Origin: Mortierella sp. BCC40632
Lineage: Eukaryota > Mortierellomycota > Mortierellomycetes > Mortierellales > Mortierellaceae
Direction: 5' to 3'
DNA length: 64,000 nt
Assembly (NCBI GenBank): GCA_011634665.1
Contig: WAEK01000002.1
Coordinates: forward strand, 1,633,001 to 1,697,000
Shown here: positions 22,760-33,918 of the stretch, piece after piece
How the letters are laid out: each line of letters opens with the position of its first letter
How positions within the stretch are numbered: the stretch's first letter is position 1
Made by a program: the position numbers and the translations under genes
Notes under the pieces: model-generated
The model's input: only the letters and a program-made list of their open reading frames with translations
What the model was told of the DNA's origin: nothing
Databases searched by the model: none

Positions 22760-24495
22760 AGTGAGCCAACGGGTTTCTTTCATTCAGTCACTCTGAAACC
22801 ATTTTCCTTAATCATTTGATAAAAACGAAAAGTCAGACATTGTGCGCTTTTTCAACATACGATTCTCTGGCGATTAGGGCAAAGGTAAGAGTAACAGGGT
22901 GCGCCTCCAGGCTGACAATCATAGGTATAACATGGTGAGCTTTGAGGAAACACGCCTACAGGCGCTGTCGGGAATTCAGACCGACCAGGAACATACGCCA
23001 AGGTTGCCTCTGAAAAGAAATATTGATCGTTATTCGAATCGAAAAGCACAGTATTGATACCGCCTCCAAAGAAGAGCAGCTGCTGCTCCAATGAACGTGC
23101 GATTGCCAATGCATGTCGTCTATCGTCCAATTTGGTCAGCTCAATAATCACATCCTAATGAGAGAGAGAGGGAGAGAAAAGACATGTCTTCATTAGGACG
23201 CCATAATTGGTAAGAAATAATAAAGAGCAGCAAAAGGAGTTCGATTCACATACCACTGACTCTTTTCCTGTAAAAGTTACTGGAAACTCGAGGCCGTAGT
23301 TGACCGACTCGAGTCGTTTGGACTCGTTCAGCAACATCTTTTCGCGAAAGGCGACAGCAATGGTCGAGAGGATACCAGGATGAAAGTCGACGAGAAGACG
23401 CGCAAACTCTGAGAGATAAGCAGGTTCCATAAAAGCCTCAACTGCCCTTGGCAAGTTTGCGTTACTGGTGTATGGCGAAGGTGGGAACCCAGGCGAAGGT
23501 GGCTGACTCCATGATGTATGAGTTGTAGAGGATCCTGTGGAGGTTCGATGGAGCTGGCTCGCCGAGCTAGGAGACGACGACTGCTGTACATGCGAGTGGC
23601 CCTCTGCGTATGGATAAGGATGACGCTGTGAAGCGAGAGGCTCATAAGGATGAGGACTGCTTGGCTGATATGGCTGTGAGCCTTGAGTTAGATGTTGCTG
23701 TTGCTGCTGCTGTTGCTGGTACGACTGTTGTGTGGCAAGATTAGTGTTGGATGAGTTGCCTTCCTGATATCGCGTCCGTGGAGGTGAGGAGATGATGAGG
23801 TTCGAGACTTCGTTCTGGATATCGCCAAGGATCCCATCCTGATGCCGGACACTGTACTGGAAGGACTGACGCGGCTCGCCGATATTCTCTTCGTTCACCT
23901 GCGAGAGCTTGGCCGTGGAAGAATGATAACCAGACTGGGACTGCTGATGCTGCATTGGGCGATACGATAAAGTCTCTCGAATAGATCCATTCGAGCTGAG
24001 CCCCGAAGCCTGTTCAGATGAGCGTCTTGGTGAGTATTGATGCTGAGGCTGGTATGGATACGACTGCTGAGCCGACGAATGCTGCCGATACTCCTGTTGG
24101 TATTCCTGTTGGTACTCCTGCTGGTAGTGGGCTGCAGAAGAGAGTGGAGCTGCGGAAGGAGATGGAGGCGCTGGGTATGTGACATTGGTGAAGTATGGGT
24201 TCGACCCAGCCATGGCTGTCGTCCCCGCGGAAGATGATCCGTTCGATGACAGTGGCACGCCATGCACAGGCGAGTCGTCTAGGGTCATGCTTGTACTAGT
24301 ACTTGCCGTGCTAAGGCTCGTCTGATGCCGGAAGGGTGAGCCGTTACTGTGGGTTGGTCGCTGGCGGTCTTTCTTGGAAGCTGAGGGTACATAGGGGTGC
24401 GCTGGTGTGTAGCTGACAGGCGCCAATGGGTTTGGCCTAGGCGAGGAGCCGGCTCCGTTGCCTTGGTTGCTGGGAGGAGTTGAGTACGAACCCAT
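19414..24495 (-). CDS. ROM2: Rom2-like RhoGEF (DEP-like, DH, PH, CNH)
   Basis: Six exons join in phase to 1496 aa: 24495-23254, 23154-22861, 22721-22533, 22380-21625, 21533-20423 and 20312-19414. The first about 380 residues are Ser/Pro/Gln/Tyr-rich and probably disordered. Next is the DEP-like block of fungal Rom1/Rom2 (FTGKESV, then ARSLEQQLLF) with the Cys-rich GVFPQSSPCYTYDC...CYSYLC signature. A DH domain follows (RQEAIFEVIHTEHNYCRDL to PYQRIPRYPLLL), then a PH domain (LFLFDHVILMTKEK), a CNH domain ending LMCYSEFAF, and a tail with a Gln run coded by CAG/CAA repeats (19457-19512). Rom2 activates Rho1 in the cell-wall integrity pathway in yeast. A poly-T run on the plus strand (22724-22758) lies directly at the acceptor of exon 3. 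Residue ranges are estimates. Confidence 0.88.
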
Positions 24496-24724
24496 GGTGT
24501 AGAATGGTGGGTATGAAAGGTGTGAAGCTTTTTGCTTTGTATGCGTGTCTCCTGTACGCCCTCCTGGGATGTCCAGTTACAGTCTGCAGTTGGCTTTCCT
24601 GGAGTTGGTCGGCAGACAAGTCAGGCTTGGGGTCAGTCCGTGGTCAGGGAGAAGAAAGGTCAGGTTTGCGATGACAGCTACGAAGATTCGGTCTTGTGGA
24701 TGATTCCGTGCGGAGCGCAAATGT

Positions 24725-24759
<35 letters not shown>

Positions 24760-25003
24760 TCGTCAGCACAGGTTTCGGTGCTTTGTTGTTGATGTCGGTG
24801 ATGAATGGGAAGGAGGAGGAGGAGAATAATGATGTCTTGAGTACGTGAATGGAATTGCGCAGAGGACAGAGGAAAGACACGCAGGAAACGATGGAGTACA
24901 GTGATGGAGAGTGGCCGATGGGCAGGATGAAGTAGGGTCTTCTCTGTGGATGGGAATGGTGATGATCGGAGAAGTGAGAAAAGCAGAGGAGTGGGAGACA
25001 AAT

Positions 25004-25005
25004 GG

Positions 25006-25036
<31 letters not shown>

Positions 25037-25260
25037 GACAGAGAAAGAGAGAGAAAGAGAGAGAGCGTGCGGAGAAAGGATGAGAGAGATAAATGAGAGT
25101 GAGGTGGGTGAGTGTGAGTGTGAGTGTGAGTGTGAGTGTGAGTGTGAGTGTGAGTAAGAGAGCGTGAGTGATAGTAAGAATAAGAGAGGAGAGAGGAGAG
25201 AGGGGAGAAAAGAAGAGAAGAGAGGAGAGAGGGGAGAGGAGAAAAAGAGGAAAAAAGAGA
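25004..25260. repeat. GA-rich microsatellite with GAGTGT minisatellite
   Basis: GAGA and GAAAGA units run from 25004, GTGTGA hexamers repeat seven or so times at 25110-25153, and purine-only sequence continues to about 25260. It lies in the upstream region of the RhoGEF gene. Confidence 0.9.
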
Positions 25261-26949
25261 GCGAGAGCAGAAAGACGAGAAGACAATAGCACCATGGTCT
25301 ACAAGTTCCGGGAGCTAATCTCACTGAAGTGTGGTGACAAATCTAGACAGACACAGAGTAGTGCACCAGCACTCGCCACTCGCCCATCCCAACAGAGGGG
25401 TTCTTTTTTTTTTTTTTTTGCCACGACACGCAACGGAGCATGGCTGCAGGGAAACATGCAATGGACTACAAAGCTAGATCGAGCGCCTCAGCCAACCCCT
25501 TCCCATCTCTGTGGAGTGGAGACAGAACGAACAATGTCCCCGCGGGAATGCCCCTGGCAGGAAAATCGAGCGCCCGCGCCGCCCGCACCCTGTCCATCAT
25601 CCGCTTCATACTCCTCCTTTCATTTCTCCCTGTTCCGCACTCACGCAAAGCTCTCACGCGTGCAGCCTCGAAAAAAAGTGTGGTCGTTCCTCCTCTCTCT
25701 CTCTATCTTTTCGTTCCCTCAATCTCAAACGTCCTCCCCTCGCTGAGAGATTAGGCCCCGCTCCTCGGGCTGGGCTGCACTGGGTAGGACGAGCACGCTC
25801 TCGCAGGAGCCCCACGAGGGCAGTAACGGGCGTTCACGCGGCCGAACATGTCGACAGACAGACGGACAGAGAAACGCCCAGAGGCGCATCAACAGGGATA
25901 AAAAATAACCCAGGCGTCTCACTTGCACACTCACAGCACATTCATCCCTGTGAAGGCGGTCCTGGGCTGTTCCGCCCCGCCACTCCGCCCGCTCTCTTCT
26001 TGCTCGCTCTCCACCATGCCCATTCGCCTCCATCGCTGCCGATGCCGGGGGTGCGTTGAACAATCGAATGCGAATGGTTCATGAAAAGATCAAGCGCGGA
26101 TGTGTATTCATTCGACAGACTGATCCGCGTGTCTCGCTCACCCTACTCTTGCCTCTCCTTCGCCCCTCTTTTTCTTTTTCTATTTTGAGGCTTCTGTGGT
26201 GGTAGTAAAAGTAAAAAGAGTCGGTGTGTTCAAAACTCCGAGGGGAAAAAAAAAGCCAATGGTCCATACAACTCAAGTTAGGGCACGAACACAAAGACTG
26301 GGACACAGGGACACCCTGCGCTTCTCTCGGACTAGTGCAGGGCGAGCACTGGTGCAGCAAGGCGTACAATTGCCTGTCTGGGTCAAGTCAGACTAAGTCT
26401 GATGGATTGGAGTATCGATAGTGACGACGTGGGGAGGAGAGGAGGGAGGGAGTGGAGAAGGTCAATCAGTACCAGGTCTGGCGCAAAGGATTGGGTCGAA
26501 CCCCTCTTGCAAAGGGTTGGGATCTCGTGTATGAGCAAGAGAGAGGAGAAAGGAGAGGAAAGAAAGGATGCGGATGAAGGGATGGGAAGGGTGGAAATGG
26601 CCTTTGGAGGAGTAAGGATGAGGATGCGAGCAATGGTGGGGGATGAGATGGACGAGAGGATGTGAGAGCAAGAGAGAAGGAGAGTGGGCGGCGAGAGTGA
26701 GAGTGAGAGGAAACAAAAAGCGAGAGAGAGAGAGGGAGAGAGGGAGAGTGAGAAAGAGAGACAGAGAGTGAGAAACGATCAAGCAAATAACGAATAAAAA
26801 AAGGATCAGCATGAAAAGAAGGGAAAAAAAGGCTAAACTGCTGCCACAGCCTCTGCGCCCCTCTCACACACATACACACACACATCCGCCACCCGTCTCT
26901 GTTGCGTCTCTGCGCGACACAGCCCACTCTCTGTCACTGCCCTCCTCTC

Positions 26950-26951
<2 letters not shown>

Positions 26952-26989
<38 letters not shown>
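26952..26989. repeat. (CT)n microsatellite
   Basis: About 19 CT units without interruption. It is about 970 bp upstream of the Yippee start codon and on its sense strand. Confidence 0.9.
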
Positions 26990-26996
<7 letters not shown>

Positions 26997-27961
26997 CTTC
27001 ATTACAAACTTACACACGCCACCCACACTCACATATTCATACACACAACACACAAACATATATAACCTTCATGCCCACATCTACGAATAGACCCCGCCGC
27101 TTGGCCCCACTACACCCTCCATCTCTCGCGATCAGTAGGATACGCCCAGGCGCATACCGCTCAATACTATGAAGGAGATTCTCTATCTCAGTGATTAAGA
27201 AAGAGAAAAGACAGCCCAGTCCAGCCCATCCAACTCTGTCTGTTTGGCCAAAACTCCAGCCTCTAGTGAGCCCCGATGAGATCCGTACTCGTCTCTCTAG
27301 ATCCGGCACTATAAGTCTTGACGCTCTCCTGTGGTACTGTTGATGCCACTCCAATCCAAGAATGAGTGGAGTGGTGCTGCACAGACTCGAGCCAAAAAGC
27401 CCAGCAAGTCGCCAGACATTCGTGACCGGCTTCGTACTTTGAGGCTGGAAGAAAGAAGAGTCACACTCGCGACTTTTTTTTTGCCTTTGCCCCTCGCTCC
27501 CTCTCTTCGTCCTTTACCCCGAACCCACTACATACCCACGCCAACAGGCCTCTTCCAAACACCTCAAGGCTTCGCGAGGTAGAGGAGTAACAGGTCGCCG
27601 ACCCCATCCACTCAACCGGCTATCCAGTGAAGCACTCCTCTTGCTTCTCTTTTCAGGAGCGACAGCAACTCTCAGCACCGTAACCAGTCATCAGGACACT
27701 GAACACACCTTTGGGTCCACCCTACAGAAATATATTGGAAAGCATCCACCACCCCCACACATCAAGTCTCCTCCTATTGTCTCCTCCTTCTCACACAAAC
27801 ACAATCACATCTAATACAGACGGACCAGCACAAGCTCACTAAACTCGACTCAGCGTTTGGACTTTTGCCAGCGGCCTCGGTTTAGTAACTGGAAGGCACC
27901 CCCCCCCCCACCACCACCACCACCACCGACCCTGTACCACATCTGCTTTCTGCCCTCTTCG

Positions 27962-29040
27962 ATGGGAATCGTTTACAAAACTTATCTGAACGGGGACAAG
28001 GTCCTGTGTTGCAACAAATGCAAGACTCATTTTGCCACGACGGAGCACATCATTTCCAAGGTAAATTTGTGAAAAAGGACTCCAACCAGTAGCCCTGAGA
28101 GTCTGCTGTCAGCCAAGGCGCAGAAGAGAGTGCGTGGGAGTGGGTGTATGGATGTGTGGGAGTGAGATGTTGAGCCCTTTCCTTTACCCAGTGTCTCTTG
28201 CCCAGTCTGGATAGCGCAGACACCAAAAATAGGTCTCTCATTGCACTTTTCTCTCCCCCAGTACAAAAGAGAGAGTGAATCGGCTGCCCCTCTTTCTCTC
28301 CGGTCTGATTTGAGCGCTTCCTATTAGACCGGGACAGGCTGGCCTTGGTGGGTTGTCACGCGCCCTGAAGAATGGCGAGCTTATTCCACATGTCTTTTCT
28401 GCAAAAGAAAGAGAGTGAGCGAGAGAGAGAAAGATAAGAGATGATGAAGATGACTGATTGACAAAATGACTGACCGACTGACTGACACGGTGGCCCTGAC
28501 TCTTTCTGCTTGCGCTCGCTTGTCTACCTGTGCACTGGCTTTTTTTTTTTTTTTTTTTATGCTCTGGTTCGGATACGTCCCTTCATATTGTTTTTCCTCC
28601 TTTTCCTTTTGGCACAACCGAAATGACTCGGATGGCTTGGGTGCTTTTTGAATGGCTCGTTTGGCCTGCATGGCTTGTGTAGCACTTCCAAGGACGGTTT
28701 GGTCGAGCCTTCTTGTTCTCTTCAGTGTAAGTCTGGTTGACACCCAACTGTCACCAAGGATACCCTTGCCATTCTTTCTGTCAACCCTTGGCTCAATCTA
28801 AACTGCTCATTGAACCCTTTCATTCTTTTATCTATCCTCTTTAGAATCAATGTGTACACAGGCGAAGCTGAGGAAAGAGACATGAGGACAGGACGTCATA
28901 CCGTCCAGGATATCCACTGCGCCGAGTGTTCAACTATTGTTGGCTGGAAATATGTAAGCTAAAGAAGCTCGTTGTCTTGGATGCATTAACTGCCAACTAA
29001 AATCCATCCACTGTCAAAGAACAAAAAAAAAAAAAAAAAA

Positions 29041-29103
<63 letters not shown>

Positions 29104-29274
29104 AAAGAAGATAACTAATGCATAGCTGCCTCTTACTACCTCGCTATTGTCTACTTATATCCCCCTTCTGCTGTGGTCATTTGAACTCAGCTTGTTGCCT
29201 ATGAGAAACGGGAGCAATACAAGGAGGGCCAGTTCATCTTGGAGAGGACTCTACTTCAGTACGCAGGAGCATAG
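27962..29274 (+). CDS. Yippee-like zinc-binding protein
   Basis: Four exons join in phase to 111 aa: 27962-28060, 28683-28726, 28845-28953 and 29191-29274. The protein opens MGIVYKTYLNGDKVLCCNKCKTHFA (first CxxC), continues ISK | HFQGRFGRAFLF | VINVYTG and DIHCAECSTIVGWKY (second CxxC), and ends EQYKEGQFILE. This is the complete Yippee/YPEL fold, a small beta-barrel with one zinc held by two CxxC knuckles, related to the Mis18 and cereblon domains. Exon 2 is only 44 nt and easily missed. The usual family length is about 110-130 aa. Fungal roles are poorly known. The intron after exon 3 contains a poly-A run followed by a 50-nt GA tract. Confidence 0.9.
29023..29099. repeat. Poly-A plus (GA)n inside a Yippee intron
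   Basis: A run of about 27 A is followed directly by about 25 GA units, all within the third intron of the Yippee gene. The intron is otherwise short. Confidence 0.9.
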
Positions 29275-29719
29275 AGCGGCAAAACCTGTTATTACTGAGA
29301 CCACTGTCCTTCCAGGACCCACCTTCAAACAGGAAGCTATTATCCCGAGGAACCCCTTCTCCTATGATCTGCATGGACCCGACCCCTTTGTCAGAAGCCT
29401 CGTCTGTTGAAAAAGAGTCTACCCTATCATTCGCTCGTCATTCACCCCATTGACCACCCGTTGCAAGATTTAATAGATGAGGAGCGAGTAAGGATACTCG
29501 CTCTTATGGAGCAAATGTAGTTGCATCGGATAGCTGTCATTGAAACAAAGCTCGCAAGTCTAGACTGGCAAAAGTTATGCCCTAGGTTGAATGGACGCGT
29601 TGCGATTTTTTTTTTTTTTTAAATGTGGCTTGCTATTTGGGGACTTTGACCCAGCAAGCATTCGAGAGTGTGAAGAAAGAACTTTCATTCGACCAGCACA
29701 TTCAGGAGCACCGATCCTC

Positions 29720-31629
29720 ATGGACTACATCAATGCCATTTGTCAAGAGCAGGGCTACCCTCTAGTGGTCGAGAATAGTGCCACCATGGGAAACCATGCT
29801 CTTGCAGTCAGTGATATTGCGCAAGGAATGCCAGTATTGAAGGTAAAAAAAAAGAAAAGAAAAGAAAAGAAGAAAGAAACCAGATCGCTTTCCTTTTCTT
29901 GTGAGTCAACCCAGGGAAAGCTCCCAGACCGAGTCCTCATACACCTCCCTTTAGCTACAATGAACTAGGGATATTTATTCTACCCCCCTCTAACAAAGGC
30001 TCGCCTTCCTACCCTCACCTCGGCCTTGTAATTGCAAAAAGGCAATCCCCTATGCAGCCGAGGTGTTTGATAATTTTAAAAAGCGAATGTGCCACACTTG
30101 TCTGCTTTATCACAATCGCAGCTCATTCAAGTACCGATGCCAGGATTGCGATCAGGTTTATTACTGCTCTGAAGATTGTAAGCAGATCGCCATGACCGAG
30201 AATTTGGGCGCCCATGGAAAGATCTGCAAGGCACTTCGGAGACTCGCCACCTGGAACTCAGATCGACATACCAAGAGCATTATCAAGCTGTTGCTTCAGG
30301 TTTTGATGAATCATTGGAAGGAGCGACATGGATACCCGACCGCATTCAAGACTAAAACCTCGAATCGGCTTGCACAGATTGAAAAGGAAGAAAGGTCGTG
30401 CCCCTCTGACGACTCAATATTAGCAACAGCAATGGAAAACGCCATACTGAACCCTCCAGAAGAGTCAGCAGCATCGACACAATGCCCAAAGACAACCACA
30501 ACAAATGCTCCTAGGGAAGAAGAGCCAATAATAGACTACAACCTCCCGGAGCCAATTGAAAATGACTTTTACGACGTTCTTCGACTCCAATCTCATTTTG
30601 AAGACTGGGATGAAGAAGATAACAAGGATTGGAGTCGCCAATCCACAGTTGTGCTTTCGCTCCTGGAGATGGCCGGGCTGACAGAGATAGCTTTTGAGAA
30701 AGGAGGACCACTTCACACTCTAACAGCCGTGGACATCAAGAGACTGATCAGCGCTCTCGAGAGCAATGCCTTTGGAATGTTTGACCGGTCAAAGAAGAAG
30801 TCTGTGTGTTTTGGAAGGGGTATGGAATAGTATTTACTGTCCTAATGATTGAAAGGAAGCAGGATGTGAAAGTTATCCTGAGCTAATGGTCCATTTGTCT
30901 GACTTCCCCCCATTTGAACAGCAATATACCCTGTGGCGTCCTTCTTTAACCATTCGTGCGAATGCAATGTCACGGCTATCCAGGCTGATGGGTCAGATGA
31001 AAAAGTGGAGGGGATGGATGTAGTTGATGTGTTGAATGCGGAGGAAATTGCTCGTCAGGAAGCTGCTTCCGTCTCTACCACAGTCTCTTCCCCTGACCTG
31101 GGGACCAGTACCCCACTATCGACCGTATCAAGCTCCACAGATGATCTCTTAGAGTCAGAGAAAGGACCGAGCAACTGTGGAGATGAGGAACTTCAGGAAG
31201 AACCGGTTGTAGACCCATACGATTCGCGGGTTGGAGAATTCAGGATGATGACATTTTATGCTATTCAAGATATTCCTAAAGGTAACATTCATTCCTATTG
31301 TGGCACCACCAGTTCCTTGTCTACTATCCTTCTTTGGATCAAATAACTCAAGGATGCTTTTAACCCTTCTTTGCTCATCCGTGGTGATAGGACATGACGT
31401 AACCATTTCGTATATCGATACAGAGCTACCGTTGCATGCACGACGGTTAGCTCTGCTGAGCGACTATCACTTTCATTGCTGTTGCGAGAGGTGCTTGAGA
31501 GAAGAAAAAATGACAGGGGCTAAACCCAAGAGCTTCACTACGGATGTGGGAGGCAAGGGCAAAGGCAAGGGCAAAGGCAAAGATAAAAAGGACAAGACAA
31601 AGGCCCATGGCAAAAAGTCAAAGACCTAG
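29720..31629 (+). CDS. SET and MYND domain protein (SMYD-like lysine methyltransferase)
   Basis: Exons 29720-29842, 30042-30819, 30922-31281 and 31391-31629 join in phase to 499 aa. Blocks in order: MGNHALAVSDIAQGMPVL (SET N-part), a MYND zinc finger starting CHTCLLYHN with CQDCDQVYYCSEDCK and HGKIC, a long helical I-SET insert, AIYPVASFFNHSCECN (catalytic NHSC), ISYIDTELPLHARR, and a CCCERC post-SET cluster. The tail is a GK-repeat, Lys-rich segment. SMYD enzymes methylate histones or other proteins. An acidic Ser/Thr-rich insert of about 75 residues follows NHSC and is unusual in position. The start is uncertain: the frame is open upstream to a poly-T run at 29606, so an earlier exon is possible. 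Confidence 0.8.
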
Positions 31630-32100
31630 CATGTCTTGGACGGTCACAAAAAGATGTGGATCCGAAGACCATTCCTTCTCCCTAATGTCTCTTTTGACTA
31701 CTTTCCTCTCCATCACTACTGCCATCGCCGTCACTAAAAGATGGCTGTTATGGAACTATTCACGATGTCGCATTGAGGCTGTAATCTACTCTTGCATCCT
31801 AACAGAACCGTTAGATAGAGGCACCCATAAGTATGGATGGGCGACTATTAAAGAGTTTTGAAAGCTTGGAAATAATGTCCAAGCTGATGCCTTTTCTCTT
31901 TGCTCTTGGCATTGCATCAAGATACCTTAAACTCCCCACCAATACCATAGACTCACACTCCTGTCTATGATCTGTCAAGATTTGGTAAACGTCTGAAAAA
32001 GACGGCGACGGGAGCAAAGTGCTAATGAGACAACATCGAAAATAGCATATATATTAGGAGAAAATGAGTGTATTCTAATATCCACATCGACCCAATTTGT
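31630..32100. other. Tail-to-tail intergenic region
   Basis: This 470-bp stretch lies between the 3' ends of the SET-MYND and fucosyltransferase genes. I see nothing beyond AT-rich sequence that may hold both polyadenylation sites. Confidence 0.5.
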
Positions 32101-33666
32101 CTATAGTGCCTTGTTCGACAAAGGAATAAGCGAGTCCCTGGAATCGTCTCGTTCTTCCCTCCCGTTCTTTCGTCGTCTCAAAAACTTGTTCAAACAAGGT
32201 GCCACAAATCGTGTGTACCACACAAGACCTGTTGCAAGAAGTAACCGACGATTCCTTAGCACTAGAGTGCCCACCAAACTGACTGACACAAGAGTGATCA
32301 CAATGTGCCAAAAGTAAAACTCAATACCCCACGAGACCTTGCCCCACTTGTTGAAATCGCAGGTCCGGTCAATTGCAGGGAGTCGATGGTTCGGGTCCAA
32401 GGTGACCAATCCCTCTGCCAGATTATGGGTCATCTCGCAGATACGGCACTCAGCACCGAGTCCGTCATAACCCCACTGGTTAGGAGCATCGCCTGTGTCA
32501 TACCACTTGAGCAACGTTGGACTGAGATGGCTCAAGGTTGTCCGTTCAGCCTCGGTAGGATTTTTGTATTCAAGGTAGCGCATGTACAAGCCGTCGTCTT
32601 TGTCTACTTTATGAATATGTTGAGCCAAACGTTCAGGGGTTCCAAAGTCGTTGATCATGATCACTGAGTTGTTGGTGGGAATGTAGGGTGTATAATTCTC
32701 TGGGCCGTCAATAATGGGCACCACACCCACAGCAATAGGTCGCTCCAGCTTTTCAGTCACATAGTCATCACAGTTGTTGTTTTCGATCGCCAGATAGAAC
32801 TTGTATGGAGCCACCACGCCATAAGTGTCCATGTCGCTGCCATCTAGACAGGAGAAAGAGAAAATGGGAAAAAAGGGTGAGATCAGAGAATGAATATCAA
32901 GTCCAAGGAAGAGGAAGATACTCGAGTATAATGAGTCTTACCAGGATTCTTGGGCCAGTCCTTGTTCCTCATGCACCTTCCATAGATATCGACATCGATA
33001 TACTTCAAGAGCTGTTTAACAAAGAAGTGTCGGAAGCTATGAGCCTCGCAATTGCTTACGATCCATGCAATGGGTGCAAGACCTTCTCTTCGCTTTTGAT
33101 TCTTCTCTTCAAGGCTGAATACTGGTTTCTTGAGGATGCTTGCAATGAAGCTATTGGGGTCCCGTCCACCGTTGAAGTAAGTTTCCACAAAGTCGGCATG
33201 GCGGTAATAGGACCACAGGTGGGTGAAGATGCTTGTAATGTAGGGATCTCTTTGAATTGGCAATGGAGCCTCCACTGCAAAAGAAAAGAAGGAAAGAAAG
33301 AAAGAAAGGAAAAGAAAAAGAATGAAGGGTTTAGACCTCACTGTTGTTCGGAAAGACTCGTGCACCAAGCCGAAAGAGAGAAAGAGGAGAGAATGTCATT
33401 GTCGTACGGGTTTTTAAAATCCAGGCCTTTTTGGGTCGAAGAGAGTCCTTCAGAGGTGGAGTATCGCGGGTAGCGAGTTCGAACATGGAGGCATGGAAAA
33501 TGACGGTGCTCGTCTCATGATATATGGCTCGGTCGTGGGTCATCCGGCAGGTATAAGGAAGTCCACAAAAATCGATGATTCTACCCTCAAACTCCTTTCT
33601 CCAGAACCAGTCTGTCCACCAGAGGATGGGGTATTCCTTTCCTGATTGTCCTGTAGATGGGTCCAT
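32101..33666 (-). CDS. GT10 family alpha-fucosyltransferase with a C-terminal membrane segment
   Basis: Three exons join in phase to 444 aa: 33666-33408, 33274-32942 and 32843-32101. The region YKFYLAIENNNCDDYVTEKL through GVVPIIDGPENYTPYIP is the GDP-fucose-binding signature of GT10 alpha-1,3-type fucosyltransferases. The upstream part gives ILWWTDWFW, then AWIVSNCEAHSFR with YIDVDIYGRC, also typical. GT10 enzymes usually are type II Golgi proteins with an N-terminal anchor. This model shows none before MDPSTGQSG, but has a hydrophobic stretch FYFWHIVITLVSVSLVGTLVL about 80 residues from the C-terminus and a basic tail. An upstream exon beyond the poly-T run at 33741 could still add an N-terminal anchor. 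Fucose occurs in the walls of Mucoromycota and Mortierella, which fits such an enzyme. Confidence 0.82.
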
Positions 33667-33865
33667 GATTGAGATTTGAAATGAGGAGAGATGAAGATGC
33701 AAGATGAGAACGATGATTGAACAAAAGAAGGGGAGCCCTCTTTTTTTTTTTTTTTTTTTTTTTTTCTTTTTTTTCCGTACGCAGTAAGCTGGGTTCCTCC
33801 CTGCTGGACCTTCATTGGATTACATTTTTAGTGGGTCTTCTTGGCAGCGTGCTAGTCTTAGTCTC

Positions 33866-33918
<53 letters not shown>

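Larger units (their letters stand above)
24496..27961. other. Long divergent intergenic region with poly-A, GA and CT tracts
   Basis: About 3.5 kb separate the starts of the RhoGEF (minus strand) and the Yippee gene (plus strand). I see no supported gene. It contains a poly-A run (24727-24756), GA and GAGTGT tracts (25004-25260), a poly-T run (25405-25420), a second GA tract (26700-26775), a CT tract (26952-26989) and a C9 plus CCA-repeat block (27900-27927). The pyrimidine tract lies on the sense strand of the nearer gene on each side, as expected for long CT-rich promoters or 5' UTRs. Confidence 0.5.
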
